NCBI GenBank assembly: GCA_028867595.1 | Contig: JAGWGB010000007.1 | Location: 1-64,000 of the forward strand | Source of the DNA: Nitrososphaerota archaeon | GTDB taxonomy: Archaea; Thermoproteota; Nitrososphaeria; Nitrososphaerales; Nitrosopumilaceae | Reading direction: 5' to 3' | DNA: 64,000 nt | In this document: piece by piece, positions 1 through 8,174 of the stretch | How the letters are laid out: each line of letters begins with the position of its first letter | How positions within the stretch are numbered: position 1 is the first letter of the stretch | Made by a program: the position numbers and the translations under genes | The notes under the pieces: generated by a model | What the model saw: the letters and a program-made list of their open reading frames with translations, nothing else | The model's database searches: none | Told to the model about the DNA's origin: nothing

Positions 1-1
1 T

Positions 2-247
2 TGCAAATCCAAGCAACCAATAAACGGAGATGTAGAAGCAGAGATACATGCAACGTATGATAAAGATTTTCTATATTTCCACTTCAGGTTTACGAATCAC
101 AATTCATCCGATCTATCATCAGGAGAATTAGAGAATCTAGGAATCGATTGCAAGACAACTTTAGAAAGTAAATTTAAACTTAATATGATAGTTTTAGGTG
201 AATTGCGATCTGAATCTAGCACTACAGGTAAAAAATTAACATTTTAA
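2..247 (+). CDS. 3' end of an unrecognised protein
   Basis: An open frame enters from the left edge and ends at TAA (245-247), giving about 81 codons. The visible peptide (CKSKQPINGDVEAEIHATYD...) has alternating polar and hydrophobic residues, as in a beta-rich domain, and no membrane segment. The frame is absent from the ORF track because its start is outside the window. I do not recognise a family. The next gene starts about 125 bases later behind its own TATA box, so this gene probably ends a transcript. Confidence 0.55.
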   Translation, partial: CKSKQPINGDVEAEIHATYDKDFLYFHFRFTNHNSSDLSSGELENLGIDCKTTLESKFKLNMIVLGELRSESSTTGKKLTF

Positions 248-372
248 TTAATTTACTATTTTTACATTCACAGGTTTCCAATCGACTTGACTGATGTGAA
301 TTGACTGAAAAATGTGGCAGGATTTCCCTGTTTGAATGTGCCTTAATATCAAAATCACCATTACCGTATACT

Positions 373-519
373 ATGATTTGTACTAAATGCGGTTTATCGA
401 TGGAAATAACATCTCAAATTCGTTGGAAGGAAGAAGGTACGGAAGGGACACGAACGCCTACCGTCTATCACTGTTCTGACTGCAATTACTACACCGAACC
501 TATAGATTACAAAATGTAG
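373..519 (+). CDS. Small zinc-ribbon protein (48 aa)
   Basis: The frame can open at TTG 301, but ATG 373 is the better start: it lies about 27 nt behind a TATA-like cttaatatc (341-350), the spacing of an archaeal leaderless transcript. From that ATG the protein has two knuckles, MICTKCG at the N-terminus and YHCSDC near the C-terminus, a CxxC-x(n)-CxxC zinc ribbon. No other domain fits in 48 residues. The sequence TTACCGTATA (361-370) sits just before the start and recurs at other promoters in this window. Function unknown; it could bind nucleic acid or a protein partner. Confidence 0.6.
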   Translation: MICTKCGLSMEITSQIRWKEEGTEGTRTPTVYHCSDCNYYTEPIDYKM

Positions 520-625
520 ATTTTTCAACCGATTTTATACAAGGAGAACTATCAATCACGGATTATACAGCACCATTTTTCGCATAGTTTATCTTCTAGT
601 TCAAGTAAGCAAAAAATCGATTTCC

Positions 626-1135
626 TTGAGGACTCCAATTTGCAGTTTTGATGCAATGAACGGCATTCTTTGTCCACAATGCGAGTCCAAGCTAGACTCG
701 GGCCTACTCACAAAAGCAGATGTGGACGCAGCAATAAAACTGGTCCAACTATCTCAAAAAATACCGCAAATTGAAAAATTTACACTCAACTCATGTCAAG
801 AGTCAAACGGCAATTATGTGCTGTATCTCAATAGTGCTGATATCATGACTATAAGGCAAAGCAGAGAACTTTATCGAATACTCCAAGGCGAATTTCCAGG
901 AAAGATTTGGCTTGTCGAAGAAGGATGCAATGATAAAAAATTCATAGAAGACTTGTTCTTTCCAATTAAGACCTTGGCAATCAATCAATTATGGGCTCCG
1001 GGAGGCGTTAGGAAAACAAAGGTTATAGTTTCAGGAAGAAAAACCCCAAGGTTCCCGATTGATGTGGATAAGGTAATCGAAATATCAAAACATCTCCGAA
1101 AGATAGAACTAGTCGTTGAATTTGAGAGAAAGTGA
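626..1135 (+). CDS. NusA-like KH-domain protein
   Basis: A 169-aa protein starting at TTG; the N-terminus MRTPICSFDAMNGILCPQC carries three cysteines (6, 17, 20), a possible zinc knuckle. The rest resembles an archaeal NusA-like KH module: a helical segment after LTKADVDAAIKLV and an alpha/beta KH region, with APGGVRKTKVIVSGRK near residues 127-142. Such proteins are annotated as transcription elongation or translation-linked RNA-binding factors. It ends 9 bases before aspS1, so the two are probably cotranscribed, a partner that suits an RNA-binding role. The NusA label rests on overall resemblance, not a single catalytic motif. Confidence 0.6.
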   Translation: MRTPICSFDAMNGILCPQCESKLDSGLLTKADVDAAIKLVQLSQKIPQIEKFTLNSCQESNGNYVLYLNSADIMTIRQSRELYRILQGEFPGKIWLVEEGCNDKKFIEDLFFPIKTLAINQLWAPGGVRKTKVIVSGRKTPRFPIDVDKVIEISKHLRKIELVVEFERK

Positions 1136-1144
1136 GCAAGTTTC

Positions 1145-2434
1145 ATGGATTTGAAAAGGACCCACTACATAGGAAACCTAAACGCCTCTCTGAAAGGCCA
1201 GAAAGTGATAATCGGAGGCTGGGTTGAAGATCTTCGAGAACTGGGAAAACTCACATTTCTTACACTAAGAGATGTTACAGGCGTAGCCCAAATAGTTGTC
1301 ATTGGAGATGAAGGAATCAAGCAAGTAAAAGACCTAAACAGGCAAAGTGTAGTACGAATAACCGGAACTGTTCAAGAAACAAAGGCAAGAGATTTTCCAT
1401 TTGAGGTAAAGTCTGAAAAAATAGAAATTCTTTCCCGTGCAGTGCACCCGTTGCCAATTGATCCAATTGGAAGACTGGAAAGTAATATAGATAACAGGCT
1501 AAACGCACGCGCACTTGATTTGCGAAACCAGAAAACTGCATCAATTTTCAAAATACGCCATCATGCATTACAGTCGATAAGAAAAACTTTGGCAGATCTT
1601 GGATTTATTGAGGTAAACACGCCGAAAATAATTGGAAGTGCAAGTGAAGGTGGAGCAAACCTATTCTCTTTGAAATATTTTGACAAGCAAGCCTATCTTG
1701 CCCAAAGTCCACAGCTTTACAAAGAGCAGCTAACTCTAGGTCTTGAACGAGTTTTTGAGATCTCGTCATTTTATCGAGCAGAAAAATCACACACCGTAAG
1801 ACATCTTACCGAATTTACAAGTGTAGACATTGAGGCAGACTTTATGGATTATCTTGACGTTGCCGAAGTTTTAGAAACTGTCGTGAAAAATGTTTTTGAG
1901 CATGTTGAAAAAAACTGTATAGAAGAGCAAAAAATTCTAGGAATTGATATAAAAAAACCAACTGCTGCATTTGAAAAAATAACATACAAGCAAGCCATAG
2001 AAGAGCTTGGTCGTGAAGGCCTTGGTCTTGTAGAAGGAGATGATTTGCAAGACTCACATTTACGCAAGCTTGGAGAGATACACCCAGGATTTTATTTTCT
2101 AATTGATTGGCCCATGAAGCTAAAGCCTTTCTATATACATGAAAAAGAAGACAACCCGTCATTGTCCAAGTCGTTTGATCTGCAATACGGATACCTAGAA
2201 CTCTCATCTGGAGGAAGGCGTCTACACGATCCAAGTAAGATAAGAGCAAGGCTTGTAGAACAAGGGCTAAACCCATCTCAATTTGAAGACCATCTCAGGG
2301 CATTTGACTGGGGCATGCCTCCTCATTCTGGCTGGGGATTGGGACTTGACAGGCTAATGTCTGTATTGACAAAGATTGACAACGTTAGGGAAGTGGTCCT
2401 GTATCCAAGAGACCCAGAAAGACTATTTCCATAA
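1145..2434 (+). CDS. aspS: Aspartyl-tRNA synthetase, archaeal type (copy 1)
   Basis: A 429-aa class IIb synthetase charging tRNA with Asp. An OB-fold anticodon-binding domain (about residues 1-110, KVIIGGWVEDLRELGKL) is followed by the class II core: motif 2 around YRAEKSHTVRHLTEF and motif 3 in GWGLGLDRLMSVL. The SFDL segment and LSSGGRR flipping-loop region point to Asp rather than Asn. Length is normal for archaeal AspRS. The window holds a second copy at 45.2 kb beside gatCAB. The anticodon-domain loop here reads KARDFPFEV, unlike the KAPNGAEI of copy 2, so this copy may be the discriminating enzyme (inference). Cotranscribed with the NusA-like gene. Confidence 0.93.
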   Translation: MDLKRTHYIGNLNASLKGQKVIIGGWVEDLRELGKLTFLTLRDVTGVAQIVVIGDEGIKQVKDLNRQSVVRITGTVQETKARDFPFEVKSEKIEILSRAVHPLPIDPIGRLESNIDNRLNARALDLRNQKTASIFKIRHHALQSIRKTLADLGFIEVNTPKIIGSASEGGANLFSLKYFDKQAYLAQSPQLYKEQLTLGLERVFEISSFYRAEKSHTVRHLTEFTSVDIEADFMDYLDVAEVLETVVKNVFEHVEKNCIEEQKILGIDIKKPTAAFEKITYKQAIEELGREGLGLVEGDDLQDSHLRKLGEIHPGFYFLIDWPMKLKPFYIHEKEDNPSLSKSFDLQYGYLELSSGGRRLHDPSKIRARLVEQGLNPSQFEDHLRAFDWGMPPHSGWGLGLDRLMSVLTKIDNVREVVLYPRDPERLFP

Positions 2435-2466
2435 AAGGATAAATCTGGTTTTTACGACAATTAATC

Positions 2467-2808
2467 GTGCAACAATGTGATTTCTGCGGTTCAGATTTTG
2501 GAGATCACACGTGTTATTTCTGTGATAAGCATTGCTGCGATTCTTGCATGACAAATGACATGACCCGCTGCAAAAAGTGCTACATTGCAAAACGCAAGCT
2601 CGGCTGGAAAATCTTCAAGAAAAACAAGGTTCTGTTGGGTTTTATCGGATTTGTGTGGGCATATACTGTATTTCCAGTGCCGCTAATCAAAGGAATTGAC
2701 CCCACGTTCTATTGGGTTTGTTTCGGGGTGGCAATCATGATAATGATTCCAGTCAGCCTTGCAATGTTTTTTTGGTCAAGAGAACCACCTGTGTCAGATC
2801 TCAAGTAA
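2467..2808 (+). CDS. Zinc-finger protein with two membrane segments
   Basis: A 113-aa protein with GTG start, 32 bases after aspS1. The first 45 residues are cysteine/histidine rich (CDFCGSDFGDHTCYFCDKHCC, CDSC, CKKC), like an AN1- or B-box-type cross-brace finger binding two zinc ions. Two hydrophobic stretches follow (about 57-75 and 84-105), so it is likely a membrane protein with a cytosolic zinc head. Its 3' end overlaps the convergent leuB by 8 bases. No specific function is known to me. Confidence 0.75.
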   Translation: MQQCDFCGSDFGDHTCYFCDKHCCDSCMTNDMTRCKKCYIAKRKLGWKIFKKNKVLLGFIGFVWAYTVFPVPLIKGIDPTFYWVCFGVAIMIMIPVSLAMFFWSREPPVSDLK

Positions 2809-3817
2809 GTTTTGAAATGACTTTATGGGTAAACTCTTTGGTGGTATTGTTTCCGCCAATGTCTTTTGTCTTGATTCCTTCTGATACAACGCCATAGACT
2901 GCTTCTTCTATTTTTTTTGCTACTGAAAATGATTTGGAATCGTTATTTTTCATTGCCAGCCATTCTAACATCATCTTTGCAGACAAAATAAACGAAGATG
3001 GATTTGCAGCCTGCTTTCCTGCTATGTCAAAGGCTGCACCATGTACGGGTTCAAACAAGGCAAAGTTCTCCCCAATGTTTGCTGCAGGTGCCATGCCTAA
3101 TCCTCCTACTACCTGAGCTGCCTCATCTGATAAGATATCTCCAAACAAATTGGTTGTAACTATGACATCAAAGGCCTCTGGCTGTCTGATTAGATTCATT
3201 GCACATGCATCGACATACATCTGCTCAAACGCAATGTTATCGTAATCCTTTGCAACCTGTGCACATGTCCTTGCAAAAAGGCCGTCTGTCTTTCTCATGA
3301 CGTTTGATTTGTGCACACATGTTACCTTGTTCTGCTTGTTTCTCTGCTTTGCAGTCATGAATGCATATTTTGCAATGCGTCTTGATGCATATTCTGAAAT
3401 GGTCCTTAGCGCTACTGCTGCATTTCCAACGTCAAACTCCATTCCTGTGTAAAGGTCTTCAGTGTTCTCTCTTACTATGACAAGATCAATGTTTTCTCTA
3501 AGAGATGGCATGTTCGGATACGACTTTGCTGGCCTAATGTTAGCGTAAAGATCTAGCATTCTTCTTAGAACTACAATGACATCTGCAGCACTTTCTCCTA
3601 CTGGAGCTTTGAGGCACGCGTCAGATTTTTTTATTGCATCAAGTGTAGAGTCTGGAAGCGCCTTGCCTGTCTTCTTTAGTGCTATATCTCCTGCCTCAAC
3701 TGGGTTAATATCCAACTTTAATCCAATCTTGTCGCTTATTGCATGTAGTATTTCTGTGACAGACTCGGATAACTCGGGGCCTATGCCGTCTCCTGTTATA
3801 AGTGAGATTTTGTACAT
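2801..3817 (-). CDS. leuB: 3-isopropylmalate dehydrogenase
   Basis: A 338-aa beta-decarboxylating dehydrogenase: ITGDGIGPEL at the N-terminus, the substrate loop around VVLRRMLDLYANIRPAKSYP, the VRENTEDLYTG segment, and the metal-binding NLFGDILSDEAAQ. In leucine synthesis it oxidises 3-isopropylmalate to 2-oxoisocaproate with NAD+. Last gene of ilvB-ilvN-leuA-leuB; its start is directly adjacent to the leuA stop. The family also contains isocitrate and homoisocitrate dehydrogenases; the operon supports the leucine role. leuC and leuD are not in the window. Confidence 0.88.
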   Translation of the reverse strand: MYKISLITGDGIGPELSESVTEILHAISDKIGLKLDINPVEAGDIALKKTGKALPDSTLDAIKKSDACLKAPVGESAADVIVVLRRMLDLYANIRPAKSYPNMPSLRENIDLVIVRENTEDLYTGMEFDVGNAAVALRTISEYASRRIAKYAFMTAKQRNKQNKVTCVHKSNVMRKTDGLFARTCAQVAKDYDNIAFEQMYVDACAMNLIRQPEAFDVIVTTNLFGDILSDEAAQVVGGLGMAPAANIGENFALFEPVHGAAFDIAGKQAANPSSFILSAKMMLEWLAMKNNDSKSFSVAKKIEEAVYGVVSEGIKTKDIGGNNTTKEFTHKVISKLT

Positions 3818-5335
3818 CTAGTGTCCCAAGTTTTTTTGTTTGAGAATTTTTTTGAGCATGATTCTGTTTATACCGTCAAGCATGGCCTGGACACTTGTGA
3901 TCACAATGTCTTCTCCAATGGATTTTGCAGAAGATTGGTTGCCATATGCATCCTCGACTTTGATTGTAACTTCGCACAATGCTTCTGAGCCACCTGAGAT
4001 GGAATCTAACTTGTATTCCTTTATTCTTACTTTGGCAATCTCTCCTGTGATCTTTTGTATTGCATTAATTGATGCATCTACTGGACCTACGCCATAGTCA
4101 GTTCCTATGAAGTCTTTTCCCTCTATGTTTAGTTTTACAAACGCATATGGCATATTTCCCATTCCAGTGGATACAGAGAAACCAGTCAAGTGTACTAGCC
4201 TCCTCAATCCTTCTTGATGCATTACTTCACCTGTGATTGAGAGCAATTCTACATCTGTAACATGCTTTCCCTGGTCCCCTAGTTTCTTGACCTGTTCTAG
4301 TATCTCATGTGTCTGCTCCTTTGAGGGCTGTATGCCGTATTCCTCTAGCATTGCTGCGATGCCATGGGCGCCAGCATGCTTTCCCACCTGGAACCAACGT
4401 GTTCTGCCTACAAGTTCTGGGCTGATTGGCTCGTATGTGAGTGGGTTACTCAACACTCCGTGTGTATGTATTCCAGATTCATGCCCAAAGGCATTTTCGC
4501 CCACTATGGCTTTGTTTGGCTGGACCTGAATTCCAACTATTTTTGAAACGTATCTTGATGTGTCATAGAGAAGCTTGGTGTTGATGTTTGTCTCAAATTT
4601 GTCATCAAACTGTAAACATTGTAACGCCATGACAAATTCTTCAAGTGATGCGTTGCCAGCTCGCTCTCCAATGCCGTTTATTGTAACATGAGCACATTGT
4701 GCACCAGCTTGGATTCCTGATATTGCGTTTGCTACTGCCAATCCAAAGTCATTGTGGCAGTGAACACTCACAGGTAAATGAGTTGCATTGATGGTGTCCT
4801 TGGTTATTGCAGCAATATATTGCGGAGTTGAATATCCTACTGTATCTGGAATGTCTATTCTGTCCGTTCCAGCTTCTGTTACGGCACTGAAAACTTTTTT
4901 GAGAAACTCTCTGTCAGTTCTTGTAGCATCTTCTGCAGAAAACTCTACCTGTAGGCCTCTAGATTTTGCATATTCTACTGCTTCCACTGCTTTTGCAAGG
5001 GCCTGTTCACGGGTAAGGTTGAGCTTGTATCTAAGATGAATATCTGATGTTGCAATAAACGTGTGTATGTATTTCAATCCTGCATCTACTGCAGCATCGA
5101 TGTCTTTTTTCTCCGTTCTTGCAAGCCCACAAATCTCTGCACGAAGACCGGCGTGAGCTATCTCTTTTACAGCTTTTCTTTCGCCTTCAGAAATTATAGG
5201 AAACCCTGCTTCTATTGCATCCACTCCAAGCTCGTCTAGCTTTTGAGCAATTGCAAGTTTTTGTTCTGGTGTTAACGCAACTCCTGGCGTCTGCTCTCCA
5301 TCTCTTAACGTGGTATCAAAAATTCTAACTTTCAT
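3818..5335 (-). CDS. leuA: 2-isopropylmalate synthase
   Basis: A 505-aa DRE-TIM metallolyase, joining 2-oxoisovalerate and acetyl-CoA in the first leucine-specific step. Visible are DTTLRDGEQTPG (catalytic Arg, metal Asp), SVHCHNDFGLAVAN (metal His pair), and a C-terminal allosteric LeuA dimer domain (about 370-500, with YGVGPVDASINAI), where leucine feedback would act. The start overlaps the end of ilvN by 11 bases, so translation is probably coupled. (R)-citramalate synthase is closely related and cannot be fully excluded, but leuB downstream and a separate ilvA favour IPMS. Confidence 0.9.
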   Translation of the reverse strand: MKVRIFDTTLRDGEQTPGVALTPEQKLAIAQKLDELGVDAIEAGFPIISEGERKAVKEIAHAGLRAEICGLARTEKKDIDAAVDAGLKYIHTFIATSDIHLRYKLNLTREQALAKAVEAVEYAKSRGLQVEFSAEDATRTDREFLKKVFSAVTEAGTDRIDIPDTVGYSTPQYIAAITKDTINATHLPVSVHCHNDFGLAVANAISGIQAGAQCAHVTINGIGERAGNASLEEFVMALQCLQFDDKFETNINTKLLYDTSRYVSKIVGIQVQPNKAIVGENAFGHESGIHTHGVLSNPLTYEPISPELVGRTRWFQVGKHAGAHGIAAMLEEYGIQPSKEQTHEILEQVKKLGDQGKHVTDVELLSITGEVMHQEGLRRLVHLTGFSVSTGMGNMPYAFVKLNIEGKDFIGTDYGVGPVDASINAIQKITGEIAKVRIKEYKLDSISGGSEALCEVTIKVEDAYGNQSSAKSIGEDIVITSVQAMLDGINRIMLKKILKQKNLGH

Positions 5336-5825
5336 TGCCTACTCCTCTCTCTAATGCACAAATACCCGTTCTTGTTATTTCAAGTATCCCGTATGCTCTC
5401 ACCAAGTCTTCAAATGCGTTGATTCTATCAGGTGTTGCAGTAATCTCTACAACTATCGAGGATTTTCTTACATCATGGACGTTGCATTTGAAGGCATTTG
5501 CAAGGTCAGTTATTTCCATGATATCTGAAGGCTTTGTGATCTTCACTTTCATTAATACTAGTTCACGGTATATGCTCTTTTTTTCATCTAATAGTTTTAC
5601 TTCTACAGTATCTATCATCTTGTCTAGCTGCTTGATTATCTGGCTAAGTTGTTTCTCATCGGCAGATGTAGTGATGGTCATTCTGGAAATCTCTGGATTC
5701 TCTGTTATTCCAACTGATATGCTATCTATGTTGTAATTTCTTGATCTAAACAAATGTGTGACCTTGAATAAAACACCAGGTTTGTTTTCTACAAGGACGG
5801 AAATTATGGACCACATGAACAGCAT
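5325..5825 (-). CDS. ilvN: Acetolactate synthase regulatory subunit
   Basis: A 166-aa small subunit. The N-terminal ACT domain (IISVLVENKPGVLFKVTHLF..RNYNIDSISVG) binds valine or a related effector in the family; a second ACT-like domain follows from about residue 80. It activates the IlvB catalytic subunit and gives feedback control. It starts 4 bases past the ilvB stop and overlaps leuA by 11 bases, so subunits and the next enzyme are made together. Length is typical. Confidence 0.93.
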   Translation of the reverse strand: MLFMWSIISVLVENKPGVLFKVTHLFRSRNYNIDSISVGITENPEISRMTITTSADEKQLSQIIKQLDKMIDTVEVKLLDEKKSIYRELVLMKVKITKPSDIMEITDLANAFKCNVHDVRKSSIVVEITATPDRINAFEDLVRAYGILEITRTGICALERGVGNES

Positions 5826-5828
5826 CCA

Positions 5829-7517
5829 CTATGAAGGTAAGATCATATCCTTGAGAGGTGTTCCAGGAGCTACAAAAGGCAAGACATCTTCTTGTGGATC
5901 AATTGGAATATCAATCACTGTGGCAATGTTGCTCTTGAGCGCAGTTTGGACAGCTTTTCCAATCTCGTCTATGCTTTGCGCTCTTATCCCTTGAGCTCCG
6001 TAAGACTCTGCTAATTTTACATAGTCTGGACAATTCTTGAGATCTATTCCAATCATACGTCTGTCATAGAATGTTCGCTGCCATTGTGCTACCATTCCAA
6101 GTGAAAAATTGTTTAACAAAAACACAATCACTGGCAAGTCATCTAGTACTGAAACTGCAAGCGAATTTTCTGTCATGTTGAAACTGCCTTCTCCTGCAAT
6201 GTCAACTACTGGAACTTCTGGTTTGGCAGCTTTTGCTCCAATTGCTGCTGGAAATCCCCATCCCATAGTACCAAGTCCTGTAGAACTAAAGAAAGTTCCA
6301 GGCTGTATTACATCAAAGAATAATGACGCCCACATTTGGTGTTGGCCTACTTCAGTTGTTACAATTGATTGTGCTGGAAGCACTTCTCTTAATTTTCGTA
6401 GAACCTTTGCAGCACCTAATGGGTGAGGATGAAGTTTTAGGCTTTGCCTAAAGTATTCTCTTGTCTCATTTACACGCTTTAGCCATGGGTTATCGCCATT
6501 TTTCTTGATTGCCTTTTGGATTAGCATCTTTACCATGGTTCTAAGTGATGCCTTGAGGTCTCCTACCACTGCTATGTGTGTTGTCTGGTTCTTTCCAATT
6601 TCTGCAGGGTCTACATCCATGTGAATTATCTTGAGGTTCTTTTCAAATTCCTCAAATGTTCCAACAGATCTGTCTGAAAACCTTGAACCGCATGCAAGTA
6701 CGCAATCAGCTTCTACCATGATCTTGTTAGCTTCTGCATGCCCGTGCATCCCTATGGGACCTAATGAAAGTGGATGATTTTCTGGGAAAGCACCTTTTCC
6801 TTTGAATGTTGTCACAACTGGTATCATTAGTAATTCTGCTATTGATTGAAGTTCGGCAAATGCTCCTGAAATTATAACTCCACCACCAGCCAATATCACA
6901 GGCCTTTCAGAAGAAAGTAACATGTCTATTGCGCGTTCTATCTTTCCAATGTCTGGGTCTACCCAAGGATGATATCCGCGAATTTTTACCTCTGATGGAA
7001 ACACCATCTCGGCCTCATTTTGTTGAACATCTTTTGGAATGTCTATTAGCACAGGACCTGGTCTGCCCGTTGCTGAAATGTAAAATGCTTTTTTTACTAC
7101 TTCTGGAATTTCTGCTGCCGTCATGGGCTGGAAGGCATATTTCACAATGGGATTTGTAATTCCGATAATGTCGCTTTCTTGAAAAGCGTCTTTTCCAATC
7201 ATTTTTGTTGGTACTTGTCCAGTAATTGCAATCATTGGAGCCGAATCTGCTTGCGCAGTTGCGATCCCAGTTACAATATTTGTTGCTCCAGGACCTGACG
7301 TTGCAAAACATACTCCTGGTCTTCTACTCACTCTTCCAAAACCGTCTGCCATGTGTGATGCAGACTGTTCATGTCTTACAAGTATGTGTCTGATATTGCT
7401 CTTATAGAGCTCGTCGTAAATTGGAAGGTTTGCTCCTCCGGGAAGTCCGAAGACTATGTTTGCGCCCTCTTTCTCTAGGGCAACCATTAAAGATCTAGCA
7501 CCTGACATTTTTTCCAT
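5829..7517 (-). CDS. ilvB: Acetolactate synthase catalytic subunit
   Basis: A ThDP/FAD enzyme of about 562 aa condensing pyruvate (or pyruvate plus 2-oxobutyrate) to acetolactate. The N-terminal PYR domain has FGLPGGANLPIYDEL and the catalytic Glu in VRHEQSASHMADGFGR; a central FAD-type domain and a C-terminal PP domain follow. The ThDP motif reads GEGSFNM...NN instead of the usual GDG...NN. The track opens at TTG 7535, but ATG 7517 has GGAG eight bases upstream, so I choose it; a ribosome-binding site means the mRNA has a leader, and that leader contains a short Leu/Ile/Val-rich ORF. First gene of ilvBN-leuAB. Confidence 0.93.
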   Translation of the reverse strand: MEKMSGARSLMVALEKEGANIVFGLPGGANLPIYDELYKSNIRHILVRHEQSASHMADGFGRVSRRPGVCFATSGPGATNIVTGIATAQADSAPMIAITGQVPTKMIGKDAFQESDIIGITNPIVKYAFQPMTAAEIPEVVKKAFYISATGRPGPVLIDIPKDVQQNEAEMVFPSEVKIRGYHPWVDPDIGKIERAIDMLLSSERPVILAGGGVIISGAFAELQSIAELLMIPVVTTFKGKGAFPENHPLSLGPIGMHGHAEANKIMVEADCVLACGSRFSDRSVGTFEEFEKNLKIIHMDVDPAEIGKNQTTHIAVVGDLKASLRTMVKMLIQKAIKKNGDNPWLKRVNETREYFRQSLKLHPHPLGAAKVLRKLREVLPAQSIVTTEVGQHQMWASLFFDVIQPGTFFSSTGLGTMGWGFPAAIGAKAAKPEVPVVDIAGEGSFNMTENSLAVSVLDDLPVIVFLLNNFSLGMVAQWQRTFYDRRMIGIDLKNCPDYVKLAESYGAQGIRAQSIDEIGKAVQTALKSNIATVIDIPIDPQEDVLPFVAPGTPLKDMILPS

Positions 7518-7543
7518 AATTTTAACTCCAAACAATTGCTGGT

Positions 7544-7606
7544 CTACAGCATAAGGTCGACTAGCAGCAGAATACCAGAAATGCTTGCCGAGCCTCCTAA
7601 CTTCAT
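7544..7606 (-). CDS. Candidate Leu/Ile/Val-rich leader peptide before ilvB
   Basis: Read from the sequence, too short for the track: ATG 7606 to TAG 7544, peptide MKLGGSASISGILLLVDLML. Nine of 20 residues are Leu, Ile or Val, with ILLLV in a row. The ATG lies about 34 nt behind a TTTATAAA box (7637-7644) and the ORF ends 27 bases before the chosen ilvB start. The transcript can pair CUGGU with ACCAG, or UGCUG with CAGCA, and these options compete for CAG. This resembles bacterial ilv/leu attenuator peptides. Whether it is translated or regulatory is inference. Confidence 0.35.
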   Translation of the reverse strand: MKLGGSASISGILLLVDLML

Positions 7607-7636
7607 TTTAGTCTATGATTTTTTCGTCGGATATAA

Positions 7637-7644
7637 TTTATAAA
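7637..7644 (-). promoter_or_regulatory. TATA box of the ilvBN-leuAB operon
   Basis: TTTATAAA centred near 7640 is the only strong TATA element upstream of ilvB on the minus strand. It would place transcription start near 7613, about 95 nt before ATG 7517, unlike most genes here, whose start codon sits at the expected transcription start. The box is palindromic and could fire both ways, but no plus-strand gene lies at the right distance. Confidence 0.5.
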
Positions 7645-7689
7645 TATTGCTGGTGAAAATGAACAAATTAGTAAAAAGAACGCTAGTAC

Positions 7690-7760
7690 CTTGAGATTAT
7701 TTCAAAGTCAAGGAGGTCTTCTCATTTGCTTCACAAGACTTAAACTAGAATGATCTCAAG
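7690..7760. repeat. Nested inverted repeat over the 7773 promoter
   Basis: CTTGAGAT (7690-7697) pairs perfectly with ATCTCAAG (7753-7760), and inside it AAGTC (7705-7709) pairs with GACTT (7737-7741). The right arms flank a TATA-like cttaaact located about 30 nt before TTG 7773. It may be a paired operator or a foldable transcript; I cannot tell which. Confidence 0.3.
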
Positions 7761-7772
7761 CAATATTCGATT

Positions 7773-8174
7773 TTGGGAGATAAAGACGAGATACAGGATA
7801 TCATTGCAACTTTCTTTAACGCAGGCAAGACAAAAAATCTTGCCCCATTGAGTGTAATTCAACTTGACGACTCGCGGTTTTCAAGCTATAGTGATGTACC
7901 TCCGCTTGATCTAAAAGATTTTGCAACTACTATTGCGTTGCAGCAACTTAGATTTGTTAGTGTATCGGATTATGCATATGAAATCAAAAATCTACGCATA
8001 GATGTATTTGATAATTGCGCCGTTGTCACATTTACTGTCATGCAAACTGGAATGGTTGTGGACAACTATAGTTTTAGAGGTCAGCATCTGTCCATGGAAA
8101 GCAGAGGAACATTTGTACTGGTAAAAAACCAAAAATGGAAAATCGTGCACGTGCACTTGTCTAAGATTTCTTAG
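7773..8174 (+). CDS. NTF2/SnoaL-like protein
   Basis: A 133-aa protein with TTG start. The pattern of an N-terminal helix (DEIQDIIATFFNAGKTK), a central insert and four beta strands ending in KIVHVHLSKIS matches the SnoaL/DUF4440 branch of the NTF2-like cone fold. These bind small hydrophobic ligands or serve as accessory domains; no catalytic residue can be assigned. No signal peptide. Its end overlaps the convergent LsrF-like gene by 14 bases, so the messages overlap antisense at their 3' ends. Confidence 0.6.
   Translation: MGDKDEIQDIIATFFNAGKTKNLAPLSVIQLDDSRFSSYSDVPPLDLKDFATTIALQQLRFVSVSDYAYEIKNLRIDVFDNCAVVTFTVMQTGMVVDNYSFRGQHLSMESRGTFVLVKNQKWKIVHVHLSKIS

Noticed and set aside
1842-2276. 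144-aa minus-strand ORF inside aspS1
   Set aside because: Shadow frame fully inside a clear AspRS gene, no promoter and no domain.
5335-5736. 133-aa plus-strand ORF over ilvN
   Set aside because: Antisense shadow of ilvN, Ser/Ile-rich composition typical of reverse frames here.
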